Assembly: GCA_947500005.1 (NCBI GenBank)
Contig: CANMQJ010000012.1
Span: forward strand, 62,001-126,000
Reading direction: 5' to 3'
DNA: 64,000 nucleotides
From: an uncultured Paracoccaceae bacterium
GTDB taxonomy: Bacteria; Pseudomonadota; Alphaproteobacteria; Rhodobacterales; Rhodobacteraceae
Under the pieces are notes generated by a model, which saw only the letters and a program-made list of their open reading frames with translations, searched no databases and was not told the DNA's origin. Below are positions 1 through 9,065 of this stretch, piece by piece (within the stretch, counting starts at the first letter, position 1; each line of letters starts with the position of its first letter). A program made the translations under genes and the position numbers.

Positions 1-624
1 ATCCGCGTGCGCCAATCGGACCAGCCCGCGATCTTGCCCTTGTGCGCCTCGTCGATGAGGATCCGTGCGCCCTTCTCCTTCATCTCGTCGTCCGAGATGT
101 GCTTGCGGTTATAGGCAAGACCCGTGGTCCCGTAGTCATAGGGAACGCAGGACAGCGATCCGTCGGTCACGTTGCGGAACACGTCGACCAGCTTGGGGAT
201 CACGTATTCCAGGTTGGGGATGTTGTCCTCGTTCAGCGTCGTGGTCAGCCCGAGATTGTGATAGCGGGCGTAATCAAACACGCCGGAAAGATGCGCGATG
301 TTGTACTCGCCCGGCTGGCTGGCTTTCACGCGGCTCAGGTATTCGTCGCCGCCACCGAAGGTTCCATCCACGACCTCGATCCCGGTCTTGGCGGTGAAGG
401 GATCGAAGGCGTTCTCGCGGAGCGCTTCGGAGACGACGCCGCCCCAACCGTCGAACCGGACCTGTTTCACCTCTTGCGCCAGCGCGCGGTACGGGGTGAC
501 AAGGCCATAGGCCGCACCAGCCGCACCCAGCAGGCCAAGGAAGTTGCGCCGGCTCAGGTCACCATTCATGTACCGCTCGCGCAGACGCTCGTAACGGGTT
601 GTGTTGTCGATCTTTCTTGTCATC
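1..624 (-). CDS. Polyamine-type ABC transporter solute-binding protein (C-terminus beyond window)
   Basis: Periplasmic binding protein of a spermidine/putrescine-type (PotD-like) importer. The first 208 codons are present; the frame runs off the left edge. The N-terminus carries a twin-arginine signal (Arg25-Arg26, then NFLGLLG and a hydrophobic run ending near ALAQ), so it is probably exported folded by Tat. The mature part looks like a bacterial extracellular binding protein family 1/8 domain. ATG at 622-624 is preceded by GGAG with about 7 nt spacing. It is the third gene after two permeases, 36 bp downstream of the second; the ATPase gene is probably outside the window. The substrate is inferred only from the family: polyamine, betaine or a related amine. 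Confidence 0.85.
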
Positions 625-660
625 AAGTCACTCCTTGTCGGATCAAAAGGGGAAGCGGTT

Positions 661-1461
661 CTAGGTGCCGCTTTTCTTGGCAAGCTGCCGTGCGATCGCC
701 ACCCCCAGCAGGGGAAGGCCGACCGTCATGACAATCATCACGGTGCCAAGCGCGTTGATCTCGGGCGAGATCGAGTTGCGCAGCATGGCGAAAATCTGGG
801 TGGGAACGGTCTCGACTCCGCCGGGCTTCCAGAACAGCGTGCCGGTGATGTCGTCGAAACTGATCGTGAAGGCGAAGAGCGCACCGGCGAGCACGGCGGG
901 TAGCATCAGGGGCAGCGTGATCTGGAAGAAGGTCTGCATCGGGCTCGCGCCAAGGCTCATCGCCGCCTCTTCGACATCGCGCTTGATCGAGACCAGCCGT
1001 GCCTGGACCACGAGGATCACGAATGGCAGGGTAAAGATCACATGGCCGAAGAGCAGAAGCGCAAAGCTTTTGTTGATGCCCAGGAAGTTGAGAAACAGAA
1101 GCAGCGCCACGGCCAGAACGACCTCTGGCACCAGGATCGGCGCGATAAGCAGCGTCGAGATCACGTTTTCACCGGGCACCCGGTAACGCACCAAGGCAAG
1201 ACTTGCCAAAACGCCAAGCGTGGTCGAGATCACCGCCGTCATCAGCCCCAGCACGATCGACGTGCGGAACGCGCGCAGGATCGCGTCGTTGTTCCACAAT
1301 TCCACGAACCAGCGAAACGAAAACCCTGTCATCGGGAAGCTGCCGAACTGCGAGGCGTTGAAGCTCAGCAGGACGACCACCGCCACCGGCAGGAACATGA
1401 AGACATAGACGAGGATCGCCCAGCCGCGGATCAGGTGCCATCCAAAACCGACGCTGCCCAT
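661..1461 (-). CDS. ABC transporter permease, PotC-like
   Basis: Inner-membrane permease of the same polyamine-type importer, 266 aa with about six hydrophobic segments. The cytoplasmic loop that docks the ATPase is visible as EEAAMSLGASPMQTFFQITL. The start is the ATG at 1459-1461, which overlaps the stop of the upstream permease as TGATG, so the two are translationally coupled. A longer open frame continues upstream inside the neighbouring gene and was not used. The family (binding-protein-dependent transport inner-membrane component) is clear; the substrate is not. Confidence 0.9.
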   Translation of the reverse strand: MGSVGFGWHLIRGWAILVYVFMFLPVAVVVLLSFNASQFGSFPMTGFSFRWFVELWNNDAILRAFRTSIVLGLMTAVISTTLGVLASLALVRYRVPGENVISTLLIAPILVPEVVLAVALLLFLNFLGINKSFALLLFGHVIFTLPFVILVVQARLVSIKRDVEEAAMSLGASPMQTFFQITLPLMLPAVLAGALFAFTISFDDITGTLFWKPGGVETVPTQIFAMLRNSISPEINALGTVMIVMTVGLPLLGVAIARQLAKKSGT

Positions 1462-2327
1462 CAGCCCAACCCCTTCATCAGTTGCGCCATGCCGAGGTAG
1501 CGGTTGTAGATCATCACCAGCACTCCCAGCACCGCCAGCAGCATCAGGCTCAGCGCCGAGCCCAGCGGCCAGTTGAGCTGCGTGATGATCGCCTCGAAGA
1601 CGAGGTTGGCGAACATCGCGTCGCGTGGCCCGCCAAGGACGAGGGGCGTGATGTAAGTACCCGCGCCCAATACGAAACACAGAAGCCCTCCGGCGGCCAA
1701 TCCGGGCAGGGAAAGCGGCAGCGTCACCTGGATGAAGCTCTGCCACTTGGTCGCGCCGAGCGAATTCGCGGCATCCTCGAGGTTGGTGTCGATGCCGTCG
1801 AGGCTGACATAGATGTTCAGGATCATGAAGGGCAGGAGGAAATGCACCAGGCCAAGGATCACCGTCACCTCGTTGTAAAGCATCTGGATCGGCTCATCGA
1901 TGATGCCAACCGCCAGAAGCGCCGTGTTGAACGCGCCCGAGACACCGAGGATGTTGATCCAGCTCATCGTGCGAATGATGTAGCTGATCCAGAAGGGCAG
2001 CATCAGGAGAAGCAGCAAGATCGCCTTGTTACCCCTTGATCTGGCAATGAAATAGGCCGACGGATACCCCATGACGGCACAGACGACCGTCGTGATCGCC
2101 GCGATCCGCAACGTACTGATCAGGATGTCGCGATAGAACGGGTCGGTCAGCGCCTCGCGCCAGTTGTCGAAATAGAAACCGACCTGGTCCGCCCCCGTCG
2201 CGGTCCGCAGCCAGAAGCTGTAGACCACGATGAACATGAGCGGCACGAACAGCAGAAGGGTCACGGCGGCCAGCGCCGGCGACAACAATATCCAGGGTTG
2301 GCGCGCCTCGCGGGCCTCGATCGACAT
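1461..2327 (-). CDS. ABC transporter permease, PotB-like
   Basis: First gene of the importer operon, 288 aa, with the usual PotB-type topology: a hydrophobic N-terminal helix, then a periplasmic stretch and five further membrane segments. The EAA loop reads EDAANSLGATKWQSFIQVTL. I chose ATG at 2325-2327 because GGGGAC lies about 6 nt upstream; a start 36 nt earlier has no ribosome binding site. It is transcribed divergently from the LysR gene at 2414, which is the likely regulator of the operon. Confidence 0.9.
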   Translation of the reverse strand: MSIEAREARQPWILLSPALAAVTLLLFVPLMFIVVYSFWLRTATGADQVGFYFDNWREALTDPFYRDILISTLRIAAITTVVCAVMGYPSAYFIARSRGNKAILLLLLMLPFWISYIIRTMSWINILGVSGAFNTALLAVGIIDEPIQMLYNEVTVILGLVHFLLPFMILNIYVSLDGIDTNLEDAANSLGATKWQSFIQVTLPLSLPGLAAGGLLCFVLGAGTYITPLVLGGPRDAMFANLVFEAIITQLNWPLGSALSLMLLAVLGVLVMIYNRYLGMAQLMKGLG

Positions 2328-2413
2328 GTACGTCCCCGTTGTTCTTGGTCTTGCCAGAACCATGACGAGGCGTCATTCATAGATCAAATAGATAATTGGA
2401 ATGGTGAATATAG
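2328..2413. promoter_or_regulatory. Divergent promoter/operator region between LysR gene and ABC operon
   Basis: This 86-bp gap between two divergent starts is clearly AT-richer than its surroundings around 2380-2413. It must hold both promoters. LysR proteins normally bind in such a gap and control both directions, so an operator here is expected, but I could not fix a single T-N11-A site with confidence. Confidence 0.4.
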
Positions 2414-3391
2414 ATGGTAACGATGGACCGGCCTGAAAGCCGCTTTGCCCCCGACCGGATCGCGCGCGAGCTGGATTGGAACCTGCTGCGCACTTTCGTC
2501 GTGTTGGCGGAAAGCCATTCGGTTACCGACGCGGCGCAGCGTCTGGGCCTGCGCCAGCCTTCGGTTTCGGCCGCGCTGAAGAAGCTGGAGGAGCGGATCG
2601 GGCGCAAGCTGCTCGACCGGTCACCGGGTCATTTCCAGATGACCGATGCCGGGCGATTGCTCTATCGCGAAGCGGTGGAGATCAATGGCTCCGTGCTGCG
2701 GCTTTCCACCCTGATGCGTGAACTCACGGACGAGGTGCAGGGCCATGTCAAGATCGCGGTGGCGAGCCATGTCGTCTGCCCGATCTTCGACGCGGCACTG
2801 GCCCGCATCCACAGGGCGCACCCGCGCGCCAGTTTCTCCATAGAAGTGCATTCAAGCGCCGACGCCATCGCCGAGGTATCGGCCAAGCGTGCGTCCTTTG
2901 CCGTCTGCCTTGTCCGCGATCACAATCCCCGGCTGCTTTATCGCAGGCTCTACCGCGAGTTCTTCGGTCTGTTCTGCGGGCCGGCCCATCCGCTCTTCGC
3001 CCGCGAGGACCTGAGCATGGCCGATCTCGCGGGCCACAGCTCGGTCAGTTTCGAGACGGATCGCCTGCAGGACGTGCTGCGCCCCGTCACCGTCATGCGC
3101 GCGCAGGCCGAACTGGGCCAGAAGATCACCGGGGTTTCCAGCCATCTGGAAGAAGTACGCCGCATGATCGTCGCGGGGTTGGGTATCGGCCCCCTGCCCC
3201 TGCACGTCGCCGCGCGGGACGTGGCAGATGGCCAGCTCTGGCAGGTTCCGCCCTTTGAGGGCTTGCCCGCAATCGACGTCCACCTCGTCTGGAATCCGCA
3301 AACGGTCAGGAACCGCGCCGAAGAGCTGCTCTTGCAAGACCTCCTTACCGCCATCGAGACAACCCCGATGGACGAACGCACCTATCGCTGA
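2414..3391 (+). CDS. LysR-family transcriptional regulator
   Basis: DNA-binding regulator of 325 aa. The N-terminal winged helix-turn-helix covers roughly residues 22-80 (SVTDAAQRLGLRQPSVSAAL as recognition segment), followed by a LysR substrate-binding domain to the end. Two ATGs (2414 and 2423) are possible starts; neither has a strong ribosome binding site, so the first nine bases are uncertain. Its position back-to-back with the polyamine-type ABC operon suggests that it senses the imported compound or a metabolite of it. Confidence 0.9.
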   Translation: MVTMDRPESRFAPDRIARELDWNLLRTFVVLAESHSVTDAAQRLGLRQPSVSAALKKLEERIGRKLLDRSPGHFQMTDAGRLLYREAVEINGSVLRLSTLMRELTDEVQGHVKIAVASHVVCPIFDAALARIHRAHPRASFSIEVHSSADAIAEVSAKRASFAVCLVRDHNPRLLYRRLYREFFGLFCGPAHPLFAREDLSMADLAGHSSVSFETDRLQDVLRPVTVMRAQAELGQKITGVSSHLEEVRRMIVAGLGIGPLPLHVAARDVADGQLWQVPPFEGLPAIDVHLVWNPQTVRNRAEELLLQDLLTAIETTPMDERTYR

Positions 3392-3394
3392 GGT

Positions 3395-4222
3395 TCACTC
3401 TGTTCGGGCGCGCAGGCTGTCGATCAACTCCTGCTCGACATTGAGATGCTCGCTCGCGGCATCAAGGGTCCGGCGGTCGAGATGTTGCGGATCCAGATCG
3501 ACGCCGTCGGACAAGGCCGCGACCACCTTCCGGATCGCCGTCAACCGCGCATATCGCTTGTGGTTGGCCGGGATCAGGTGCCACGGCGCGATCCGCGTCG
3601 AGGTCTTTTCGAACATCTCGTCGATCGCTTCCGAATAGGCTTCCCACTTGGTGCGGTTGCGGAAGTCTTCATAGGTCAGCTTCCACCGTTTCATCGGGTT
3701 GCGCAGACGCTCTTCGAAGCGACGCATCTGCTCGTCGGCGGAAATGTGAAAAAACAGCTTGATGACGCGGGTGTCGTTGTCGACCAGCATCCGTTCGAAC
3801 TCGTTGATCTCGCGGTAGCCCTGCCGCCAGCGTTTCTCGGCGGTGAACCCCTCGATCCGTTCGACCAGGACCCGACCGTACCAGCTTCGATCGAAGGCCG
3901 AGATCGCGCCCTCGGGCGGCAGCCGCTCCCAGAACCGCAACAGGTGATGACGGGCCTGGTAATAGTCGCGCGGCGCACCGATGGGCCACACCTTGAAACT
4001 GCGCGGGTCGAGCGCCTGGCTGATCCGACGAATCGTGCCGCCCTTGCCCGCCGCGTCCCAGCCCTCGAACACGATAACGGCCTTGTGGCCATGAAACAGA
4101 TAGGCTTGCTGAATCCGGGCCAACTGCTGCTGCAAGTCGAACAGTTTCAGCTGGTACTTGTCCTTCGAGACCTTCTTGGTCAGGTCGGCATCGGACAGGC
4201 GGAGCGATGGAGTTTTGAGCAT
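3395..4222 (-). CDS. Polyphosphate kinase 2 family protein (single domain, PAP-like)
   Basis: Cytosolic phosphotransferase of 275 aa using polyphosphate and a nucleotide. The Walker A motif GWDAAGKGG sits at about residues 54-62 and the Walker B-like FDRSWYGRV with Asp111 follows. The segment after Walker A (DPRSFKVWPIGAP, then HHLLRFW) resembles polyphosphate:AMP phosphotransferases more than class I PPK2, unlike the second PPK2 in this window at 58701. AMP or ADP as acceptor is therefore inferred, not shown. It is convergent with the LysR gene (3 bp apart) and stands alone. Confidence 0.88.
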   Translation of the reverse strand: MLKTPSLRLSDADLTKKVSKDKYQLKLFDLQQQLARIQQAYLFHGHKAVIVFEGWDAAGKGGTIRRISQALDPRSFKVWPIGAPRDYYQARHHLLRFWERLPPEGAISAFDRSWYGRVLVERIEGFTAEKRWRQGYREINEFERMLVDNDTRVIKLFFHISADEQMRRFEERLRNPMKRWKLTYEDFRNRTKWEAYSEAIDEMFEKTSTRIAPWHLIPANHKRYARLTAIRKVVAALSDGVDLDPQHLDRRTLDAASEHLNVEQELIDSLRARTE

Positions 4223-4327
4223 GGCACCTCGGTCGGAACCGTTTGGTCTCGCTCGTGCTTTTCACCGCCCTCCCGGCAGTCCGCAATGACCTGTGTCATG
4301 GACCGGTTACAATCGTCGACTGAGCAG

Positions 4328-4359
4328 AAAAATTCGGCCGGGCAAAGAACCCGGCCGAA
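4328..4359 (-). terminator. Intrinsic terminator of the one-carbon operon
   Basis: A perfect 10-bp stem (TTCGGCCGGG at 4333-4342 with CCCGGCCGAA at 4350-4359, 7-nt loop) is followed on the minus strand by five T (4332-4328). It lies just past the stop of the corrinoid methyltransferase gene at 4378. Confidence 0.85.
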
Positions 4360-4377
4360 ACGTTCATTCTTGCAAAT

Positions 4378-5439
4378 TCAGCCTGCGCGGCGGCGGCGTC
4401 CGCTTCCGCGGCGGCCGCGCCCCTCATCCTCACCATCGGCCGAGGGGACCTTGTTGAAGCGGATCCACTCGCCGCCATGCGGATCGTTGTTGGTGAGCAG
4501 GTTGGCCGCGCGGATCGCCTCCATTTCCTTGCCCGCCCGCGGCAGGGTGGACCCCAGGCCGAACAGCTGGACAAAGGTCTCATCGTCCATATCCGCCGGC
4601 AGGATCACACCCTTTGCCTCGATCTCGGCCTTCTTCTCGGCGATCTTCTTCGGGCCGATCGGCAGGGCCACCGGGTTCATGATCGCACTGGTCATCCCAG
4701 CGCCCATCGCCATCGGCAGGAAGGCGTTGTTGATGCCATGCCGGTTGGGCAGGCCGAAGGAGATGTTGGATGCACCGCAGGTGGTGTTGACGCCCAGCTC
4801 CTCCCGCAGGCGACGTACAAGGGCAAAAACCTGGTTGCCCGCGGTCGCCATCGCACCGATCGGCATGACCAGCGGATCGACCACGATGTCATGCGCGGGG
4901 ATCCCGAAATCGGCGGCGCGCTCGACGATCTTCTTGGCGACCGCAAAGCGCACGTCCGGGTCCTCGGAGATGCCGGTGTCGTCGTTCGAGATCGCCACGA
5001 CCGGCACGTTGTACTTCTTCACCAGCGGCAGGATCGCCTCCAGCCGCTCTTCCTCGCCCGTGACCGAGTTCAGCAGCGGACGGCCATGAGCGGCGGCGAG
5101 ACCCGCCTCGAGCGCGCCGGGAACCGAGCTGTCGATGCAGAGCGGCACATCCACCAGCGCCTGCACCAACTCGATGATCCTGGTCATCAGCGGCGGCTCG
5201 GTCTCGTTGGGATTGGGGTTGGAGTTGTAGACCACACCCGCGTTGATATCGAGAACGGTTGCGCCTGCAGCGACCTGCGCCACCGCGTCCTTCTCCACGG
5301 TCGAGAAATCGCCCGCTTCCAGCTCGGCCGCAAGTTTCTTGCGGCCGGTGGGATTGATGCGTTCGCCGATCACGCAGAACGGCTGATCAAAGCCGATGAT
5401 CGCGGTCTTGGTTTTGCTTTCAACGATGGTCTGCGTCAT
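4378..5439 (-). CDS. Methyltetrahydrofolate:corrinoid methyltransferase (pterin-binding family)
   Basis: A 353-aa protein of the pterin-binding (DHPS-like TIM barrel) family that moves a methyl group between a corrinoid protein and tetrahydrofolate. Recognisable folate-pocket motifs are GERINPTGRKK near residue 25, VLDINAG near 62 and DSSVPGALEAGL further on. The C-terminus ends in an unusual Arg/Gly-rich tail. The start at 5437-5439 has GGGGAAG upstream; an earlier in-frame start lies inside the preceding gene. It is the last gene of an operon with a MetF-like reductase and a 98-aa protein, and would pass methyl groups from a demethylated amine into the folate pool. The MttB-like partner at 49854 is unlinked. 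Confidence 0.85.
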   Translation of the reverse strand: MTQTIVESKTKTAIIGFDQPFCVIGERINPTGRKKLAAELEAGDFSTVEKDAVAQVAAGATVLDINAGVVYNSNPNPNETEPPLMTRIIELVQALVDVPLCIDSSVPGALEAGLAAAHGRPLLNSVTGEEERLEAILPLVKKYNVPVVAISNDDTGISEDPDVRFAVAKKIVERAADFGIPAHDIVVDPLVMPIGAMATAGNQVFALVRRLREELGVNTTCGASNISFGLPNRHGINNAFLPMAMGAGMTSAIMNPVALPIGPKKIAEKKAEIEAKGVILPADMDDETFVQLFGLGSTLPRAGKEMEAIRAANLLTNNDPHGGEWIRFNKVPSADGEDEGRGRRGSGRRRRAG

Positions 5440-5459
5440 GGATCGGTCTTCCCCGGGGC

Positions 5460-6389
5460 TTAGGATGCGTTTGCGGGACGAGTGCTCTCGCCGCCGTTGT
5501 TGATGGCCCAAGTGGCATTCGTCTTGATCCCGCCAAGCGGGAAGAAATGCACATTGGTGATGTTGAAGTCGGGATGGGCCGCTTTGTACTCGGCCAATTC
5601 GGTCACGACATCGGTCGGCTCATAGGGCAGCAACAGCTTGGAGACGTCCATTGCGCGCTTCTGGAGGACCTTGAGGGACGGTCCCACGCCGCAGGCGATG
5701 GCGAACTTGATCAGCGTCTGAAGCTTCGCGGGGCCTGCGATACCGATATGGATCGGCAGGGTGATGCCGGCGTCCTTGAGTGCATTGGCCCATGCGATGA
5801 TCGGCTTGGCCTCGAAGGCGAACTGCGTGGCCAGCGCCATCTCGGCATCGGTCCGCTCGGAGAACGCCTGCTTCCAGCGCAGCGCGTCATCGACATTCTT
5901 CGACGAGCCATCGGGGTCGATATCGCGGTTGCCCTCGGGGTGACCGGCAACATGCAAACGCTTGAAGCCTGCCTTGTCGAACAGGCCGGTTTCCATCATC
6001 TGCATCGAGCAGTCAAAGGCGCCATGCGGCTCCGAAACACCGCCGGCCAGCAGCAGGCCCTGCTCCACTCCGGCCTCGCCCTGATACATGGCGATCCAGT
6101 TTTCCAGCGTCGCCGCGTCCTTGATGATGCGCGCGGGAAAATGCGGCATCACGGGATAACCCTCTTTCGCCAGGCGGCGCGCCGTGGCCACCATGTCCTC
6201 GATCGGCGTGCCCTCGATATGGGCGATGTAGACGCGGGTGCCCTCGGGCAGCAGGTCGCGGAAATTCTCGACCTTTTCGGCGGTGCGCGGCATCACCTCG
6301 ATCGAATAGCCCCGAAGGAAGGCTTCGACGGCGGGGTTGACGGGCTTGGTTTCGACCGCGTCACGTTTCTTGAAGTTAAGCAAAGCCAT
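5460..6389 (-). CDS. Methylenetetrahydrofolate reductase-like protein
   Basis: A 309-aa MetF-family TIM-barrel flavoprotein that interconverts 5-methyl- and 5,10-methylene-tetrahydrofolate. It is divergent from housekeeping MetF and belongs to the form found in corrinoid demethylation clusters. In this context it probably oxidises methyl-H4folate made by the downstream methyltransferase. The start at 6387-6389 has GGGAGG 6 nt upstream and is clearly better than an ATG-like codon 30 nt earlier. It is 20 bp from the methyltransferase gene and 26 bp after the 98-aa gene. Confidence 0.85.
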   Translation of the reverse strand: MALLNFKKRDAVETKPVNPAVEAFLRGYSIEVMPRTAEKVENFRDLLPEGTRVYIAHIEGTPIEDMVATARRLAKEGYPVMPHFPARIIKDAATLENWIAMYQGEAGVEQGLLLAGGVSEPHGAFDCSMQMMETGLFDKAGFKRLHVAGHPEGNRDIDPDGSSKNVDDALRWKQAFSERTDAEMALATQFAFEAKPIIAWANALKDAGITLPIHIGIAGPAKLQTLIKFAIACGVGPSLKVLQKRAMDVSKLLLPYEPTDVVTELAEYKAAHPDFNITNVHFFPLGGIKTNATWAINNGGESTRPANAS

Positions 6390-6415
6390 CGCGGCCTCCC
6401 ATAAAGATCTCGGGC

Positions 6416-6712
6416 TCATGCCCAGCCGTCATTGTCGATCAACGCCTTGATGCGGTCGCGATCATACTCGGTATCGAGGCGCGCTGCCTCGGCTTCGGCA
6501 ATCGCGGCAGGATCCCCGTCCATTTCGTAGGGGGCCGCCTTGCGCCATTCCGCAAGGTAAGCATCGGTTTCGCGTGCGCCAACCTTCATCGCCGCGCGGT
6601 CGATGGCCTGCTCGAAGCGTTCGGGCAGAACCTTTTTTGCACCGCGGCGACCCTTGCCCACGATGACCTGGGCCGGGATGTCGCGCCAGTAGACGATGGT
6701 GACGTCGGGCAT
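6416..6712 (-). CDS. Small 'virulence factor'-domain protein of one-carbon operon
   Basis: A 98-aa cytosolic protein beginning MPDVTIVYWRDIPAQVIVG, which fits the conserved 'virulence factor' family (PF13769 as I recall it) that sits beside MetF-like and corrinoid methyltransferase genes in Rhodobacterales. The family name does not describe a known function. AAGGAGGA upstream of ATG 6710-6712 is one of the best ribosome binding sites in the window, so this is the operon's first gene. A role in folate/corrinoid methyl transfer is inferred from context only. Confidence 0.75.
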   Translation of the reverse strand: MPDVTIVYWRDIPAQVIVGKGRRGAKKVLPERFEQAIDRAAMKVGARETDAYLAEWRKAAPYEMDGDPAAIAEAEAARLDTEYDRDRIKALIDNDGWA

Positions 6713-6914
6713 CGCGGGTGATTCCTCCTTGTCCGGTGACTGCGGTTCTAGACCTCACAGGGGGGTCGGGTGGGTCGGATTTCGACACACCCGCAGCGTG
6801 AAGCGACCTCTGCCGTCGCGCATGGGCAGGCCGCGTGCCGAGGGGTAGCGCGAAACGCCGCGCGATGCTTCCCCGAATTGCTCAGAACGATGATGAATCT
6901 GATGCAAGTCGCGT

Positions 6915-6945
6915 AAAAAAGCCCCGGCGGAGTGATCCGCCGGGG
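6915..6945 (-). terminator. Intrinsic terminator after the PhoX-type gene
   Basis: A 9-bp perfect stem (CCCCGGCGG at 6922-6930 and CCGCCGGGG at 6937-6945, 6-nt loop) is followed on the minus strand by six T (6920-6915). It ends transcription of the gene at 6973-8874. Between here and 6713 I see only the upstream region of the one-carbon operon and no further gene. Confidence 0.88.
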
Positions 6946-6972
6946 CCCAGTATCAGATCGGAGGTCCGAGGG

Positions 6973-8874
6973 TCAGCCGACCAGCCCGCCATCCTCGCGC
7001 GTGACCGCGATGATGGCCGAACGCGGAACCGCGTTGCCGCCCTCGGGCCAATGGCTGTCACCATCCTCGCCCGGGTGCTGGATGCCCACGAACATGGTGC
7101 GGCGGTCCGGCGACCAGGTCAGGCCGGTGACCTCGCATTCCTTGGGGCCGGTCAGGAAACGGCGGATCTCGCCCGTCGCCGGGTCACCAGCCAGCATCTG
7201 GTTGTTCCCGTGCCCGGCGAAATCGCCATCGTTGCCGTAATTCCCGTCGGTCTGGATCCAGAGCAGCCCGTTGCTGTCGAAGGCCAGCCCGTCTGGCGAA
7301 TTGAACATGTTCGCCTCGTTGATGTTCTCGGATCCGGCATAGGCGTCGGAATGGACCGTGGGGTTGCCCGCGAGCAGGTAGAGATCCCAATCGAAGACGG
7401 CCGCCGTGTGATCCCCGCCCTCGGGACGCCAGCGCACGATCTGACCGTAATGATTGGCCTCGCGCGGGTTGGGGCCCGTGGCGGGTGTCTCGTCGCCGCC
7501 GGCATTGGGTTTCACGCCGCGATTCTTGTTGTTGGTGAGGCAGCAATAGACCTCGGCAATGTTGGGGTTGGCGGCGACCCACTCGGGGCGGTCCATCGTG
7601 GTTGCGCCGACGGCGGAACCTGCCTGACGCGTATGAATGGCGATCTCGGCGGCACTGGCCATGCCGGTGGTCTCCGGCGTCAGGTCGATCCACTGCCCGG
7701 TTCCGTCCTCGGCGAATTTTGCGACTGAGAGCGTGCCTTTCTCCAGCAATTCGTCGGTGGGCGCGCCGGGCGCGTAAACGCCTTCGGAGACGAAGCGATA
7801 GAGGAACTCGCCCCTCTCGTCATCGCCCATGTACACGACCACGCGGCCGTCATTGTTGACCACGACCTCGGCGTTTTCGTGCTTGAACCGTCCCAGCGCG
7901 GTCAGCTTGCGCGGGGTCGAGGTCGGATCGGTCGGGTCGATCTCGACCACGTAACCCGCGCGGTTGGGCTCGTTGGGGTGCCTGGCCACGTCGAACCGCT
8001 CGTCGATCTGCGCCCAGCCATAGCCCCAGTCATTGGTGCTGATGCCATAGCGCGACATTTCCGGCGAGATGCTGACGGGTTTCTGGTCCTGGACCGTCTC
8101 GCTGGACGAGAAGTAGCCGTTGAAGTTCTCTTCACACGCCAGGTAGGTGCCCCAGGGGGTGACGCCGTTGCCGCAGTTGTTCCAGGTGCCAAGGGTACGG
8201 GTGCCCGACGGGTCGGCGGCGGTCTTGAGCAGGTCGTGGCCGGCGGCGGGGCCGGTCAATTCCATCTCGGTCTGTGGGGTGATGCGGCGGTTGAACGGGC
8301 TGTCCTTGACGATGGTCCAGCGGCCGTTCTCGCGCGTGATCTCCACCACGGAAACCCCGTGGGCCATCATGCCCTTGGCGATGTCGTCATCGCTTGCCGC
8401 CTTGCCATCGGGGTTGTTGCCCCAGATGATCGAGCGGTTGGTGTATTCGTTGTTCACCACCAGCAGCGTGTGACCGTCATGGACGAAGACATCCATCCCG
8501 TCGGTGTTGTCACCGAAGGCCCGTTCCTGGCTCGCCGCGTTGCCGCGCGTGTCGTGGTCGAACTCGGCCGCGTCGGACCAGAGCGGGTCGCCCCAGCGCA
8601 CGAGCACTTCGGCCTTGTAGCCCGGCGGCACGATGACCTCGTCGGCGGTCGAGGTCGCGATCCCGTCAAAGGCGAAGCGCTTGGGCGCGGCCTGGGCCCC
8701 TGTCGGCAGAACGGATCCGCCAAGCGCAGCGAAGCCGCCCAGCGTCAGAACGCCACCCAGAAAACCACGCCGGGACAAGGCCTTGTCCACCACACGATCG
8801 AAATCGCAGGTTTCGGGCCGTGGGGTCACGACCTCGTCGAATTCGTCAAAGGAAAGGCTGTGTTCGTCTTTCAT
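6973..8874 (-). CDS. PhoX-family (DUF839) secreted alkaline phosphatase-like protein
   Basis: A 633-aa Tat-exported protein. The Tat signal is SRRGFLGG near residues 34-41, followed by a hydrophobic run and an Ala-rich cleavage region (TGAQAA). The rest matches the PhoX/DUF839 beta-propeller fold, Ca- and Fe-dependent phosphatases that release phosphate from esters outside the cytoplasm. GGAGCGAGAC precedes the ATG at 8872-8874. I looked for a clear pho box upstream and did not find one. It is divergent from Ppx/GppA, which may fit a phosphate theme. Actual phosphatase activity is inferred from family. Confidence 0.85.
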   Translation of the reverse strand: MKDEHSLSFDEFDEVVTPRPETCDFDRVVDKALSRRGFLGGVLTLGGFAALGGSVLPTGAQAAPKRFAFDGIATSTADEVIVPPGYKAEVLVRWGDPLWSDAAEFDHDTRGNAASQERAFGDNTDGMDVFVHDGHTLLVVNNEYTNRSIIWGNNPDGKAASDDDIAKGMMAHGVSVVEITRENGRWTIVKDSPFNRRITPQTEMELTGPAAGHDLLKTAADPSGTRTLGTWNNCGNGVTPWGTYLACEENFNGYFSSSETVQDQKPVSISPEMSRYGISTNDWGYGWAQIDERFDVARHPNEPNRAGYVVEIDPTDPTSTPRKLTALGRFKHENAEVVVNNDGRVVVYMGDDERGEFLYRFVSEGVYAPGAPTDELLEKGTLSVAKFAEDGTGQWIDLTPETTGMASAAEIAIHTRQAGSAVGATTMDRPEWVAANPNIAEVYCCLTNNKNRGVKPNAGGDETPATGPNPREANHYGQIVRWRPEGGDHTAAVFDWDLYLLAGNPTVHSDAYAGSENINEANMFNSPDGLAFDSNGLLWIQTDGNYGNDGDFAGHGNNQMLAGDPATGEIRRFLTGPKECEVTGLTWSPDRRTMFVGIQHPGEDGDSHWPEGGNAVPRSAIIAVTREDGGLVG

Positions 8875-9065
8875 GTCTCGCTCCGGAAACTGGATGGATC
8901 AAGGTCCGCGCAATGACCGATGACGGCCGCGCGGTGATGCGGGAGGAATGGCACGCGATTGTAAAAACGTCATGACGAACTGTGCGCCCGGCACGGGGAA
9001 AGGGCTTGCGCCGATCCTGCCCGGGCCCTAGTCTTGAGACAACTCGAAATCGGAGGGCGTGTGTG

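Noticed and set aside
6713..6972. Cobalamin riboswitch before the corrinoid/folate operon
   Set aside because: No B12-box-like sequence in either orientation; the only strong structure is the terminator of the neighbouring gene.
8875..9065. Pho box upstream of the PhoX-type gene
   Set aside because: Some GTCAT-like pieces occur, but not two direct repeats at 11-bp spacing.
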